From Leguminivora glycinivorella (lineage: Eukaryota; Arthropoda; Insecta; Lepidoptera; Tortricidae), in contig NC_062974.1 of NCBI RefSeq assembly GCF_023078275.1, positions 23,489,119 through 23,553,118 of the forward strand: 64,000 nucleotides of DNA, written 5' to 3'. Each line of letters begins with the position of its first letter. Position 1 is the stretch's first letter. The notes below the pieces were generated by a model that saw only the letters and a program-made list of their open reading frames with translations, was not told where the DNA came from and made no database searches. This document shows positions 10,617-21,232 of this stretch, piece by piece. The position numbers and the translations under genes are program-made.

Positions 10617-11552
10617 GAAAATAATGCTTTTTATAAATTTACCCACAAAAAAACGAAAATACTAAAAGCTCATTACCTAACAGTAACACAAAAACAACTG
10701 TTACACACGACGCCATAATGACTCCAGCTCGCAAACATTTCACGGGCGTTTCAGTTTTCATTAAGATTAAGGTTTAATTTTCATAAATTCGCCGCGCTTC
10801 TGAAAATGCAGGCATTAAAATGAGAAATACTTTTTTCATTTAACTTTGTGATAATATTAAAAGAAATATGTTATTCCGACGTTCTCTTTGCCAAAAATTG
10901 TTTTACTTTTTTACTTTTTTTGCATTTAACTCAATATTAATTATAATAAGCATACTTTTTTACAATAATAAAGGCAAAATTAAAGCAGACCATAACCGGA
11001 GTGTCCAATAAATTTACTTATTTTAATTTAAAGTTATTTACAATGAAACAGAAGCGATGCTCGAAAGCCAACGAGACCGTTACTAGAGCCATAATCTTTA
11101 TAGCTCTCAGAAAGCTATATTTCTTCTGACCGCTAGAAATACGACGGACCAGAGTGTCTAAACCAGAGTGAATCATAGTATAAGTGATATAGTAATCTAT
11201 CTTAGAACATTTTTTTTGACGGAGATGAGAACTCATTTACGTACGATGTGTGGGACATGCCGATCCTTTCCCCTCTCCTGGTCAGATAATCACCCCCAAT
11301 AATCATATTCAAAGCTAGCTTATATCTAAAATAGGCCCTTGGGGCATTGTACCAAGGATGCTGGCGACATTTCGTCGCTGTATCACAATTCTGATACGTT
11401 GTGCAAGGAAACCGCCAGCTCTTCGGTCACCAGTTATATCAAGACGCTTCGCGATTTCTCTGGACCGAGAGTTTCAACGTTAAAGAGTACAGAATGATAC
11501 TCTTTTCACGGCTCTTGTATTTGTTAATTTTTAAAATTACGGCACAAAAAGT
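10617..11552. other. No gene seen
   Basis: AT-rich. A 72-codon frame on the minus strand (11018-11236) and an 82-codon frame on the plus strand (11401-11649) show no family features, and the second overlaps a MITE. Confidence 0.4.
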
Positions 11553-11739
11553 TTACAGATGTAGTGCGAAAAGATTTATCTTCGTATTGTTACGGAAACA
11601 TACGAGCGTGTCATGCTATTTCAGCGAGTCTCAGTACAAGATGTACTGACTACTGACACTGATTGGACGCATGACAAATAGGAACGTTTCTGGAAAAATA
11701 CGAAGGAATTAGGAAACTCTATTCGCACTACATCTGTAA
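11553..11739. mobile_element. MITE with TTACAGATGTAGTGCGAA ends
   Basis: ttacagatgtagtgcgaa at the left and ttcgcactacatctgtaa at the right are exact inverted repeats. Inner blocks ttcgtattgttacgg and aaaatacgaaggaatta also pair, and cgtgtcatg pairs with catgac. It is non-coding. Confidence 0.85.
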
Positions 11740-11856
11740 TTTTGATTATTATTTTTTCTACTCCCGAACTGTTATTCGTCATTTACAGGGTCGTGCATAG
11801 ATCTTTAAAACCCTACATAAAAGACTATTCTTCAAAGCCAGCGTCCGCCGGCTTTC

Positions 11857-11868
11857 CGCGCATGCGCG
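11857..11868. promoter_or_regulatory. NRF1/EWG-like motif cgcgcatgcgcg
   Basis: A perfect palindrome of the kind bound by NRF1 (Ewg in flies), whose core is GCGCATGCGC. It is inside family O and conserved in the second copy at 39504-39515. Binding is inferred, not shown. Confidence 0.4.
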
Positions 11869-11905
11869 CTGTATCGAAAAAACTGAAAACGCATTGTTTG
11901 GCTCT

Positions 11906-11919
11906 GTAACCATGGCAAC
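11906..11919. promoter_or_regulatory. RFX X-box-like motif
   Basis: gtaaccatggcaac fits the X-box consensus GTNRCC-N(0-3)-RGYAAC. It lies about 40 bp from the NRF1-like motif and is retained at 39453-39466 in the other family O copy. Confidence 0.45.
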
Positions 11920-12070
11920 GCATTGTTATAACGATACTGCGCGTGTGCGGAAGGCTTTGGGCAGCTGTGCTGACAGTGCAAACCTTTGCGTCAAAATATA
12001 GGAAACAGTGTGAATTTCACGAAAGTTATTCAAGAAAACTATTAAAAACGAAGTGAATGGTCGTAGAAAA

Positions 12071-12209
12071 AGTATTGTATGCAACGGTGTTTAACCGAGT
12101 CAAAAAATACTCCTGGCGCCTTAATAACAATTTTCGGCTTCGCCTCAAATTGTTACCCACGCCACTCGTCTTTTTTGACCTCCTTTAAACGCCTGTTGCA
12201 TAAAATACT
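12071..12209. mobile_element. MITE forming the end of family O copy 1
   Basis: agtattgtatgcaacggtgt faces cgcctgttgcataaaatact, and the inner words gagtcaaaaaatactc and cgtcttttttgacctc also pair. The centre is ttttcggcttcgcctcaaa. The same unit ends copy 2 at 39180-39299. Confidence 0.75.
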
Positions 12210-12327
12210 ATATTATAATCATAGATTTAGAATTATTAAACTAGATTGTGGAATCACATTTTTTGCCATACTAAATTGAACCTTATCACTGAGATAGAAA
12301 GGTGATCGTATCAGACTAGCGAAAACG

Positions 12328-12713
12328 GTCCACATGAGAGGGCATTGTTTGGGCTGGTGTCCCTCTCACACGTGTTGCCAGTGTTAATGAGGTTACCATA
12401 GTAGTAGTATTTTTATCTGTATATTACCTGACTTTATAACTTCTTATATTATTTTAGGGTTATATTCAAACTAGGGTTTCGATATATTTCAAAGAATTGG
12501 AAAATAATTATAATGTAATTATTTTGATACCAATAAATCAAAGATTTGTATAATTAAAACATATGTTCAAATGGGTATTAGTACATTTGGTAGTAACTTT
12601 GAAAATTGACTGGTATCCCCAATGTATGACAGTGATGACGTCACTGAATAATGTTGACATTGTCAGTAAGTGCGAGAGGGACACCAGCCCAAACAATGAC
12701 CTCTCATGTGGAC
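12328..12713. mobile_element. MITE with ~50-bp inverted repeats
   Basis: gtccacatgagagggcattg faces caatgacctctcatgtggac, and the arms go on through tttgggctggtgtccctctc and its mirror gagagggacaccagcccaaa. The middle is AT-rich and non-coding. Confidence 0.9.
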
Positions 12714-13016
12714 ACACTTTTTGACTTAACTACTCATTCTGGTTTAACTGTAATTCTGTGATTATAATCAGCTGAAAATACTGAAATACATGTCAAAATT
12801 GACAAAAACAACAGAGGCCAAGCAAGCAAGCTTAGTGGCAGAGGCCGAAACTTGTTTTCTAACTTATTTGAAGATAAACTACTCAAACATCTAAACTATG
12901 TTAGTACGAGTTGTCCCGCGAGTCCCACGACCCGGTATAATAAAAGTTACTGTCAACTGTCGAATTCATAAAATCTGGACCGCTCGCGAAAAATACGACT
13001 CTCCACTAGAGAAGGA

Positions 13017-13080
13017 ACCCACCTATTTGCCTTTGGCTATAGTCTGTGGTCAAGAGTAAGCCCATTCATAAAAAAAAATA
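13017..13080 (+). mobile_element. Family C LINE tail, plus strand
   Basis: tttgcctttggctatagtct then gtggtcaagagtaagccc and cattcataaaaaaaaata: the family C 3' end in the opposite orientation to the other copies, finishing in oligo-A. Confidence 0.65.
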
Positions 13081-13097
13081 TTACAGTCTAGCCTAAA

Positions 13098-13322
13098 AGC
13101 ACAGTATAATAAAGAGTAATACTACCGTACAGTATCGCCACTCCCGCCCCCTCTCAGTCACCTCACAGTTATCGCCTGTCAAAAACGCGGACAGTCGACC
13201 TGTCATATTTCACTATTTCACTCATACAAGCATAGTACGCGTTCACCTACACGAGCTTAGACTTTGTGCTGGGAACGCGCCTCTTTCATATATTTGATCG
13301 CCAGTGTCCGAGGTGTGCTAAA
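13098..13322 (+). mobile_element. Family D repeat, copy 1
   Basis: Starts agcacagtataataaagag, then ccactcccgccccctctc, ctcatacaagcatagtacg, gaacgcgcctctttcata, ending ccagtgtccgaggtgtg. Two further copies are at 17.97 kb (plus) and 21.23 kb (minus). The arms are not palindromic and no coding is seen. Confidence 0.75.
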
Positions 13323-13325
13323 AGT

Positions 13326-13522
13326 ATGGTTAGTGATCCTGGCTAAGCCGACGGCCCTGAGTTCAAATCCTGGAAAAGGCAATTAATTGTGTGATGAGCA
13401 CAGAGATTAATTGTTCCTGAGTCATGGATATTTTACATTTAGGTACCTACAACACAAGCTTTCTTGAGCTTACTGTGGGGCTTAATCTATGTAGGTACTT
13501 ATAAGAATGTCATACTGTTAAT
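13326..13522 (+). mobile_element. Family E SINE, tRNA-derived, diverged
   Basis: A tRNA-like head with a degenerate A box and the B box gagttcaaatcc leads to the body gtgtgatgagcacagagatt and tgttcctgagtcatgg, then aacacaagctttcttgagct. It is more diverged than the copy at 25.5 kb and joins directly to family D. Confidence 0.75.
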
Positions 13523-13752
13523 GGATTTTTATTTCATATTAAAGATCTTTATTCCATATTATTTAATAAAATAATTTGATTTGTTCCCTACATCGATAGA
13601 TGGCAGCACCATCTCTCTCGCTATATCGTAATCCTGCAAAAAGGATTCATATAGGAGGTGCAAGGACGAATTACTCGTCCTTAGAGTTGGTCAAAGGCGC
13701 CTAGCCTTCAGAGATAACATACACTAGAGACATTTCGACGGGTACCTCGGCG

Positions 13753-13826
13753 GTCGAGGTGGTGTAGCGGTGGTGTCACGTCAGCCGCGGTAGCTGGAGA
13801 CCCGGGTTTGATTCCCGGCTTCGCCA
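13753..13826 (+). repeat. tRNA-like sequence (Pro CGG-like), probably a SINE head
   Basis: A box tggtgtagcggt and B box gggtttgattccc are spaced as in a tRNA. The T arm is perfect (CCGGG/CCCGG). The anticodon arm TCAGC/GCTGG has a seven-base loop cgcggta, reading CGG where the anticodon would be. The acceptor stem pairs only partly, and base 33 is G rather than T. A T-rich run follows at about 13845. More likely a tRNA-derived SINE or pseudo-tRNA than a working gene. Confidence 0.45.
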
Positions 13827-13829
13827 CCA

Positions 13830-14331
13830 GTGGGTTTAATCGCTTTTTCTTAGTGCCGTATCTATTTAAATTCCACTCAAAGGAAATTTTGTAACGGGTT
13901 CTCAAACAGTCGTCAGATGTTTTAGATTTTTTGGATGTTTGTTCCTCGATATTCCGTCGTTACTGGAAGATTTTGTCTTTATTGCAAAAATGGTTTTGGT
14001 TTTTGATTAATGGTATATGCATACAGATTGGTACTTTTCATACTCTTTTTTGCAGTTAAACCCAGTTCTCTAAAGATTGTATCCACAAAAAGTTTTTAGT
14101 CTTTTTCGTAGATGATTCGATTTCATTTATAATCGGAAAAAAGATTCGAAATGAGTGGCGATAATTAAAACACGAAAGATTAAAATCGACTATCGGATTT
14201 TTGTATTCAAAAAAATACAGAAAAGATAGTTTCGACATAGGCATATAAAGTGGTCTTTTTTGAGACCAGTGCACCATATGTATGAAATAAGGCGGGATAT
14301 TCCAAAAGAGTTTGTAAAGTTAAATAAATAC
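13830..14331. other. No gene seen
   Basis: AT-rich; two overlapping minus-strand frames (60 and 73 codons) have no recognisable content. Confidence 0.4.
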
Positions 14332-14556
14332 AACACACAATTTTAATTTTGAAAAAAAAACCCCGACATAGTGAACCGATTTTCATCAAACATGTCTAAG
14401 ACCTAAGAACACTCCCGACTAATTCAGCTTTCAAACAGAAAAAATACGAAATCTAAATCGGTTCTCTTCAAAAGCTATGATGCCACAGACAAACACATGC
14501 ACACAGACACGTCAAACTTATAACACCCCTTCGTTTTTGCGTCGGAGGGTAAAAAC
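14332..14556 (-). mobile_element. Family A repeat
   Basis: acaattttaattttg, cccgacatagtgaaccg, tttcatcaaacatgtc, a short CACAGACA run, then cgtcaaacttataacacccc and cttcgtttttgcgtcgg. It lacks the taacctaacc end seen in most copies. Confidence 0.8.
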
Positions 14557-14805
14557 CAATGATCAATGTTACCCCATAAATCAAAGTAACCCCAGGTTAT
14601 GATACGTACTAATATTTACCTATTGCTATGTAGGGCCGATAGTAAGATTATGATTAACCTAGGAAGGTAAATATTAGTTGAAAGATAGTTCATATTATCA
14701 ATATAAATATCGATATCTAATCGATTACAAACATGGACTTCGTCTAGGCCAATGACGGCGATGACTAAAGCATAATATTTTGAAATACATATGTAATAAA
14801 ATAAT

Positions 14806-15055
14806 AACCACAAAATTAAAATTTTGAAAAAACCCCCGACCGCGACATAGTAGACCGATTTTCATGAAACATGGCTAAGAACATTCCCGACTTATTCAGC
14901 TTTCAAACAAAAAAAACTAAATCGGAATCGGTTCATTCGTTCGGGATGCTACGACAGACACACACACAACAGACAAACAGACAGACAGACAGACACACAC
15001 AGACAGACACGTCAAACTTATAACACCCCGTCGTTTTTGCGTCGGGGTTAAAAAC
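14806..15055 (-). mobile_element. Family A repeat
   Basis: accacaaaattaaaattttg, acccccgaccgcgacatag, then a microsatellite of CA/GACA (14952-15010) and cacgtcaaacttataacacc. It ends cgtcgtttttgcgtcgg. It lies 250 bp after another A copy in the same orientation. Confidence 0.85.
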
Positions 15056-15806
15056 AAAGGTTTTAAATTCGAATCGGTCTCCAAATCATAACATGTGCGT
15101 TGTCAGAAAAAACAAAGTTAACAACCAGATTTTCTCAGAAAAATATATCATCTCACCCTCTTATATAAACAGTATTGCGAAAACATCGCAAATAAGGAAA
15201 GTCTAAAACACAAATTGGCACGTTTGTTACTTTTTTATCTCTTGACCTGCGACCTAATTCGGAGATTAAGGCCCATTTACACGAGAACTCGTATACAAGT
15301 GACAGTACAGTCACCTGACGAGATATTACTCTTCGATGACTACAAAAAATGCCCGTTGACATTTTCGCTAAAAGAAATTAAAAAAAAAACTTTTTTTCTA
15401 AAATAGGTATTTTTTTCTACTCAGAATCACGAGCCCTTACGATCCTTATTGGTGAAAAAAAGCGTTCCAAATTTAATTTTTCCACTTCGTTACCACTTTT
15501 CAAACACATTATACAGCGGTTTACATTATGTGGAAGGTATGCAAAATAATAGAAAATTTTGGGACCATTTTTTGACCCTTGTTTTTTTTTTTTGTCTGAG
15601 CTAGAATCGAAAATTGTAAAAAAATATTGAAAAAATATTTTTTCACTACGTTTTTTTGATTCTGAAGTATCATTATAAGGTCGAAAGAAAATTGTACTGA
15701 AAAACGTCGTTCGAAAAAAATGTAACTCGTGTCGAAAAAATTCGGTCGTGTTTTAATTTGTCTATTCGTTTCGGACGCGAATGGTACTATTATTATCTAA
15801 ATATGG
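15056..15806. other. No gene seen
   Basis: Very AT-rich with long T and A runs. The opposing 63- and 69-codon frames at 15153-15406 overlap and look accidental. Confidence 0.4.
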
Positions 15807-15912
15807 CGAAGCGATCTTTCTGAAGAACTGGCCGCAGGAAACGGAGAATCGGGTGTCATGGAGGGTCAGGGGTTAGGCCTTTGCCCAGCAGTAGGACACT
15901 CAAATATAGCCT
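15807..15912 (+). pseudogene. LINE (RTE-type) C-terminal remnant
   Basis: The translated words RNWPQETENR and WRVRG, then the DNA ggcctttgcccagcagtagg, recall the end of RTE-type LINE reverse transcriptases, where a WR...GL..A motif precedes the stop. It is short, in-frame only locally, and 5'-truncated. Confidence 0.5.
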
Positions 15913-16177
15913 AACAAACAAAAAAATCTCGCGAATAAGCCGAGATGGGTCGCTAGTTATTCTTATAAATAGTAGGTTGTTTTTGATTAAGCTGTATCCA
16001 CTACCGTAGGTTAATCGTATGTTACTGGTGACATATGTTTTGACGTGCTGATATCTTATTGACCTTTGATAGCGGCGGGTGACAAACATGTCTCAAGAAT
16101 ATTCTAAGAATTCGGTCATTTAGATATGTAACAAATCGTTTTGCAAATTACTTTTCCTTACGACCTTTATAATTTAA

Positions 16178-16529
16178 TCAGGGTTCGAGGATATATATCA
16201 ATGGATAATTGGATATATATCAAGATATATATCCGATATATATCGGATATATATCCAGCGGGGTTCGACGATATATGTATATCAATGGATATGAATATCC
16301 GATATTTATCATTTGTTTATAAAATATTGCAATACAAAAATGGTTTTAAAAAATGTAACATTGTTAAAAATATAGTTTTTTGTGTTTGTTACTGTTTTTC
16401 TAATAATATGCCTTCCATACAAAATGGATATTATAATATATATATCAAAGTTGATATATATCCGATATATATCATAAATATCCGATATTTTGATATTTAT
16501 TATAAATATCGGATATTTTCGAACCCTGA
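16178..16529. mobile_element. MITE with GATATATATC-rich arms
   Basis: The ends tcagggttcgagga and tttcgaaccctga are inverted. Both arms consist largely of the self-complementary words atatatccgatatatatc and aatatccgatat. The middle (16290-16430) is ordinary AT-rich DNA. The open frames of 183 and 102 codons over it arise from the palindromic words. Confidence 0.75.
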
Positions 16530-16732
16530 ATTTGATGTGAGTGGCCCTTTCCTTACTAAGTACTACTTGTTTTGCGTAAATCACAGGACTCCTTTGACCA
16601 TCCCCGACGGCGCCCATAATTGTGTATCTTTAGGCTCTATCAGCACAGAATATAATAGTATAATAATAAATTATACTGATGGTAAAATGTAATGCGAGCA
16701 TATTAATATTCAGAAAAATAATCATTTTTATA

Positions 16733-16775
16733 GGAGAATGGATTTACCCGAGTTTGATGTTAAGCGACACATATT
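16733..16775 (+). repeat. Half of a MITE arm seen at 60.2 kb
   Basis: gagaatggatttacccgagt and ttaagcgacacat match the right arm of the MITE at 60244-60371 (gcagaatggatttaagtacc, ctaagcgacaca). The other arm is not evident. Confidence 0.45.
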
Positions 16776-16848
16776 TTTATGCAAGATGTGTCACTAAAAA
16801 CAATCTCAAATCTTGACATACAGACTATTACAGACAATACTAGTAGCA

Positions 16849-16934
16849 GTTGAGTTGCAGGCGTCCATAGGTTACGGTGACCGCTTTCCATCAGGCGGAC
16901 CGTATGCTTGTTTCAACCGACGTTGTATAAAAAA
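16849..16934 (+). mobile_element. Family L LINE 3' end
   Basis: gagttgcaggcgtccatagg, ttacggtgaccgctttcc, catcaggcggaccgtatgc, then an oligo-A run. It matches the last ~80 bp of the longer LINE 3' region at 23.7-24.1 kb and is 5'-truncated. Confidence 0.75.
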
Positions 16935-17358
16935 AGTTCTTTATTTATCAATTTTATGTCTGAAGTCAGTTTAAAACATAGTTTCTAAACCCGTATCGTA
17001 CTCACCAGCGCCCCCTGCAAATGATTTTAAATTTTCAATTAATGTGACATGTGAATCAAGATCAACTTATCAAGCTTCTACGCACATTACAAGTCAGTTG
17101 AAAACGTCAATTGCAGAAAAGGGCTCATACGTGTCATAAGCGAGTTCCTTCCAAATGAGTACATTCCCCACACATTCCTGACAACGCGCAGAACTCCCTA
17201 AAAAGTTGCCGCCTGAATAGCTTCCTCCTCGTAATGATTGCGACGCCAAAGATTAACGCCCGTAGACTCCGTATTTGAATGTTAGTAATCTTATTGATTC
17301 GGTACACAGTAGGCTCATTTCACCACAGTGACATTGACACTGACAATTCTGTGCTTAT

Positions 17359-17763
17359 GGCCTGCGATACATAGACCTGTAGCTTGCACTACCGGCGTGG
17401 CATACCAGCCACGTACAAAAAATACTTGCATGCCAGTTCAATTGCTAGTAGTTCTGACGACCGGTTTGTCCTAGTCGGTAATGACCCTGCCTGCTACGCC
17501 GCGGCCCCGGGTTTGAATCCCGGTAAGGACATTTACTTGTGTGATGAGCACAGATATTTTTATTCCTGAGTCATGGATGTTTTCTATGTATATAAGTATT
17601 TGTATATTATATATATCGTTGTCTGAGTACCCATAACAGAAGCCTTCTTGAGCTTACCGTGGGACTCAGTCAATCTGTGTAAGAATGTCCTATAATATTT
17701 ATTTAATTATGTACGCGGCTGGCATGCCAGTTATGCAAGCTACAGGCATGTGTATCTCAGGCC
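17359..17763. mobile_element. MITE split by a SINE
   Basis: ggcctgcgatacatagacct...gtagcttgcactaccgg faces ctacaggcatgtgtatctca...ggcc, giving imperfect inverted repeats of about 53 bp (17359-17416 and 17711-17763). TAT stands on both outer sides. Almost the whole interior is a family E SINE. Confidence 0.75.
17452..17708 (+). mobile_element. Family E SINE inside a MITE
   Basis: A box tgtcctagtcgg, B box gggtttgaatccc, body cttgtgtgatgagcacagat and ttcctgagtcatggatg, then agccttcttgagcttacc, and a 3' part ending in atatttatttaatt. Complete head and body. RNA polymerase III transcription would be expected for the family. Confidence 0.85.
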
Positions 17764-17972
17764 TATTTCTGGGTTAATAAGTAACGTTGTTACTTAGCGT
17801 ATTATAGTGTCACTGTCGGGTGACAATTCGGCACTACTTTGAAATAAACTTGTATCTTCTTCTGTAAATGAAGAGAAAAATGTATTAAGTATGTAATAGT
17901 ATGTATATATGGAATGCATGTAGACTTACTACGTTTTGTCTTTAAGGAGCAGTGTGAGATACGAGATTTTTT

Positions 17973-18172
17973 GGCCACTCCCGCTCCCCGCTGAAAGTGC
18001 CGCTCACCCCCTCTCGGTTACCTCACAGTTACCGTCTATCAAAAACACGAACAGTCAACCTGTCATATTTCACTCATACAAGCATAGTACGCGTTAACCT
18101 ATATGAGCTTAGACTGTGTGCTAGGAACGCGCCTCTTTCATATTATTTGATCGCCAGTGTCCAAGGTGTGGC
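17973..18172 (+). mobile_element. Family D repeat, copy 2
   Basis: ggccactcccgctccccgct, ccccctctcggttacctcac, catacaagcatagtacgcgt, ctaggaacgcgcctctttca, ending gtccaaggtgtg. It lacks the agcacagtataat start of copy 1. Confidence 0.75.
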
Positions 18173-18372
18173 TGAGTGCTATGAAATAGGCCATATTGGA
18201 ACAATGCTTAAAGGTTTATCACAGCGATACGGTGTCAGTCTGTTAGTGTCATAAGTCAGGACTGAAAAATGTCGCTTGTGACACTGACCTGTTAAACAGT
18301 TTTTATTGGTGTGGAAGATGTTATATGTGCTTAATGCTCATCGGGATGTTAAAAAGGACCATATTTCAGTAT

Positions 18373-18538
18373 ATCTGGCGTAGGCGAGAGGCTGGCAACC
18401 TGTCACTGCAATGTCACAGTTTCATTTTCTTTCAAACTCTTACTTGCCATGAGTGGCACTGAAGCTTTAGTAGTTTCATGTGCTATGCCTACCCCTGTAT
18501 GGGATACAGGCGTGATTGTATGTATGTATGTATGTATG
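18373..18538 (+). mobile_element. Family F retroposon, 5'-truncated
   Basis: Starts ctggcgtaggcgagaggctg, ends acaggcgtgattgtatgtat with an ATGT tail. tatttcagtat flanks it exactly (18362-18372, 18539-18549). A truncated 5' end plus an 11-bp target duplication indicates insertion by target-primed reverse transcription. Confidence 0.85.
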
Positions 18539-18604
18539 TATTTCAGTATTCTGTCACCTGATATTGCTTTCCGTTTTAGTGTTTGATCGACATTGAAATA
18601 GATA

Positions 18605-18725
18605 TTTTATAATGTTATTTATTTAACCTTTATTGAACAAAGAAACACAATGTAGCCACAATAGGCGAGCCACTACCAGTCACTCTTTAGGCAAAGCAGA
18701 GAGGTTGTAGGCGGCGCAATATATA
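18605..18725 (-). mobile_element. LINE 3' end, minus strand
   Basis: ttatttatttaacctttatt, then aaacacaatgtagcc, then ccactaccagtcactctt. It resembles the better copy at 27.6-27.77 kb. Read on the minus strand it ends in a (TAAA)n tail. Confidence 0.55.
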
Positions 18726-18885
18726 AAACTCTGTCATCGCTATTCATAGATATTATGAACGTAAGTATGTCCCATCTATACGTAAGTTATCTGTGTGCGC
18801 ATTCCAAATTCAATAAGAGACGCTCGGCCCATTTTCAATTCCAAATTCGAATTCCTTTATTCAAACCGTTGGAGTAAATTGGTCA

Positions 18886-19215
18886 AGCAGGATCCAAGTA
18901 CAAAGTGCCAGTTACATTGACACTCGGAAATGTTGCCTATGTCAAGTAGCTTTACATTTAAAGCGATATTGGGTTCGGCTTAAATCTTATACTTTTGATT
19001 TTGATATTGGAAACGAAAGAAAATAATTATTAGAAAATAATTGGTGCATATGTGTTACATTTATTGAAAGCGGATGAATAAATATAACAAGAAGGATCTA
19101 AGTATAGTGTCTGTTATTGACATTCGGAAATGTTGCCTATGTCAAGTAGCTTTATATTTGAAGCCATATTGGGTGTCTTTAAATCATATACATACTTTGA
19201 TATTGTCAACTAAAT
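18886..19215 (+). repeat. Two-copy local duplication, ~196-bp period
   Basis: cggaaatgttgcctatgtca followed by agtagcttta occurs at about 18925 and again at 19121, with similar context (aaggatctaagtat / caggatccaagtac). The copies are about 80% alike. No element ends are seen. Confidence 0.6.
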
Positions 19216-19869
19216 AAAGTAAAAATTAAGATTCATTTAATAAATTGTGAGTGTGTACTCGTATCTTTACATTCTTTAAAGTACTTAAGAGAAAATTCAG
19301 AGGTGGAGTTGAAAAGAGTAAAATTTGACATTCAGATCATTTTACTCGAAAAGTGTATTTTGCGAGTTTATCAGCACTTGAAATAGAAGCTTGAATTTTA
19401 TATAACTGCGATTTTGCGAGTTAAAAAATTAGCTCTTTTACTTCATAAAAAATTTAAAGCGGCAAAAAGGAGAGGGGCCCACGCGTTCAGAATCGTTTTT
19501 GGTGCAAAAGTTATCCATAACCATCCAAAGGGGTAACGCCATAAGTATTATGGGTACCTACTTTTGCACCAGAAGCGATAAAGAGCGGGGTTTAATAGGT
19601 AGTTTATTTGTAAATATTTATTTTAAGTTACTTTTAATGAAAGTGTATTTGCCTAATTTTAATATATCCCAAAAAAAATATGGTAAGAAAAATTCCACAA
19701 AAAAGGCAAGTATTTCCTCTAAAAATATTCCCCTAAAAATACCGAGCATTTCCTCTAAAGCAACGTTGGAATGAAAATGATTATAGCAGATCGTATTTCG
19801 GCAACGGAGCCCCTTGATCCCTTATTAGGGCGCATTAACATTATAAAATGTGACAGTCCCTGTGAAGGC
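19216..19869. other. No gene seen
   Basis: AT-rich. The 91-codon Lys/Ser-rich frame at 19499-19774 reflects A-rich composition and has no known motif. Confidence 0.4.
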
Positions 19870-20215
19870 GTTTTTAGGGTTCCGTCCGTACTTTAATATT
19901 GTCGCCCGTACCTTGAGATACATAATTACTCAGCGTTATATGTTTTTTATAGGTGTAATAAGTTTTTGCAAAAAATTCTTAAGCAAGTATATAAGAATGT
20001 ACATGTTTAATATGTTTATATAGATAGATAGATAAAAATTCTTTATTTAAGATACAGAAAAAAGATACAGCGGAGACAAAACAAAGTATATAGAGGCAGA
20101 ATGTACATGTTTAATATGTTTATATACCTATTTAGTTATGTCCAGGTAATTAAAGAAATTTTAAAATAGAAAGCCGTGGGCCCGTCCGACTCGCGCTTGA
20201 CCGTTTTTTTAAAAC
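19870..20215 (-). mobile_element. Diverged retroposon relative of family B
   Basis: tagggttccgtccgtacttt at the left and gtccgactcgcgcttgaccg with oligo-T at the right recall a widespread lepidopteran repeat related to B. The body is single-copy here. It is interrupted by a LINE tail at 20023-20097. Confidence 0.4.
20023..20097 (-). mobile_element. LINE 3' end with a 29-bp target duplication
   Basis: On the minus strand it reads gcctctatatactttgtttt...aaataaagaa and ends in (TATC)n, so it has a polyadenylation signal and a tail. The 29 bp at 19994-20022 are repeated exactly at 20098-20126 on the other side. Only the last 75 bp of the element were inserted. Confidence 0.85.
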
Positions 20216-20919
20216 CGGGCCTACAGAGCGAATTTGTGTTTTGGGAAATTGAATCAGTATTAAGGCCCTTTTTAATAATTTGGTGTCGACAAAGTGTTAT
20301 TTTTTACGAAGTGTCGTATTTTTATGTAATATTCTACGTGATATCAGGGGCGGCTCACTCCGCGATTATATCGCCGCGCTACAAGTACATGCTGGCGGCC
20401 GCGAGTTCGCGGCCTAATCAGGGGTGGCGCGCGTTCTCACGGAACGCACGTTTGCACTTTCTATTGTTACTTTACGTTGCGAGTTTTTTTTAAGTTTTAT
20501 ATGCGATGTCCGCGTGTAAATGGCTAATGCTTAGTTAAATAGACATCATGAATAAAATAGGACAATCTTACACAGATCTACTATTGATTAAGTCCCACGG
20601 AAAAGTTTAATAAGGCTTACGATGTTGGGACTTACATAAAAAATATAAATACTGTTTATATAGCTAGAAAGTACCCAAGACTGGAATATAATAGTATAAC
20701 ATTTTATCTGAGTATCAATTCGTTTTAATCCATAGGCAACCCTATCGTCCGACGCTTCGCACGTGCGGCTCGTTTCTTTGTTAGAATTTTGTAGACACTT
20801 AAAAAGCGGGCCTTCTGTACTTGTACTATTATATATTCTGTGGTGATATGAAATACATAGGTGCAGAGTTGTACCTAAATCTTGAATTTAATATTTTGTG
20901 TAACGATTTATTACTATAA
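20216..20919. other. No gene seen
   Basis: The 105-codon plus-strand frame at 20176-20493 begins in the repeat above and shows no domain. A GC-rich patch lies near 20340-20440. Confidence 0.4.
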
Positions 20920-21057
20920 GATCCTTTTTACAGTATCCGATCCGATATCGGATGTAGAACCGATATCCTATAGTATAATAAATTTGCCATCTTTCAAATC
21001 TGCCTCTGACATCCTTCCTACATCCGATATCGGATCGAATAATGTGAAAAGAGGTCC
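20920..21057. mobile_element. MITE with TCCGATATCGGAT arms
   Basis: acagtatccgatccgatatc at the left pairs with gatatcggatcgaataatgt at the right. The related element at 40590-40725 shares the arms. The centre has little similarity. The overlapping frames of 78 and 92 codons are palindrome artefacts. Confidence 0.75.
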
Positions 21058-21232
21058 GACAGTGTGCAGATCGGGCGATTGTGGCTCGTATTGCTATAAG
21101 TACATAATTATTTATTAACGTGATTTTTGACAGCCCTAAAAAGTCGAAAGGGATAGTGCCACGCATTAGAAAGGGACAACACGATTTGACCCTGAACTGC
21201 TGTCAAACTTCGGTTATGCAGAAAGTGTTCTG

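Larger units (their letters stand above)
11750..12209 (+). repeat. Family O repeat, copy 1
   Basis: About 450 bp shared, inverted, with 39180-39621. In order: actcccgaactgttattcg, a GC-rich part holding cgcgcatgcgcg and gtaaccatggcaac, then a terminal MITE. Both motifs are kept in both copies. Origin unknown: it could be a transposon with its own promoter or a copied host promoter. A fragment of its end lies at 24.7 kb. Confidence 0.8.

Noticed and set aside
16141..16692. 183-codon frame rich in Ile and Tyr
   Set aside because: Produced by gatatatatc palindromic words of a MITE; both strands are open for the same reason.
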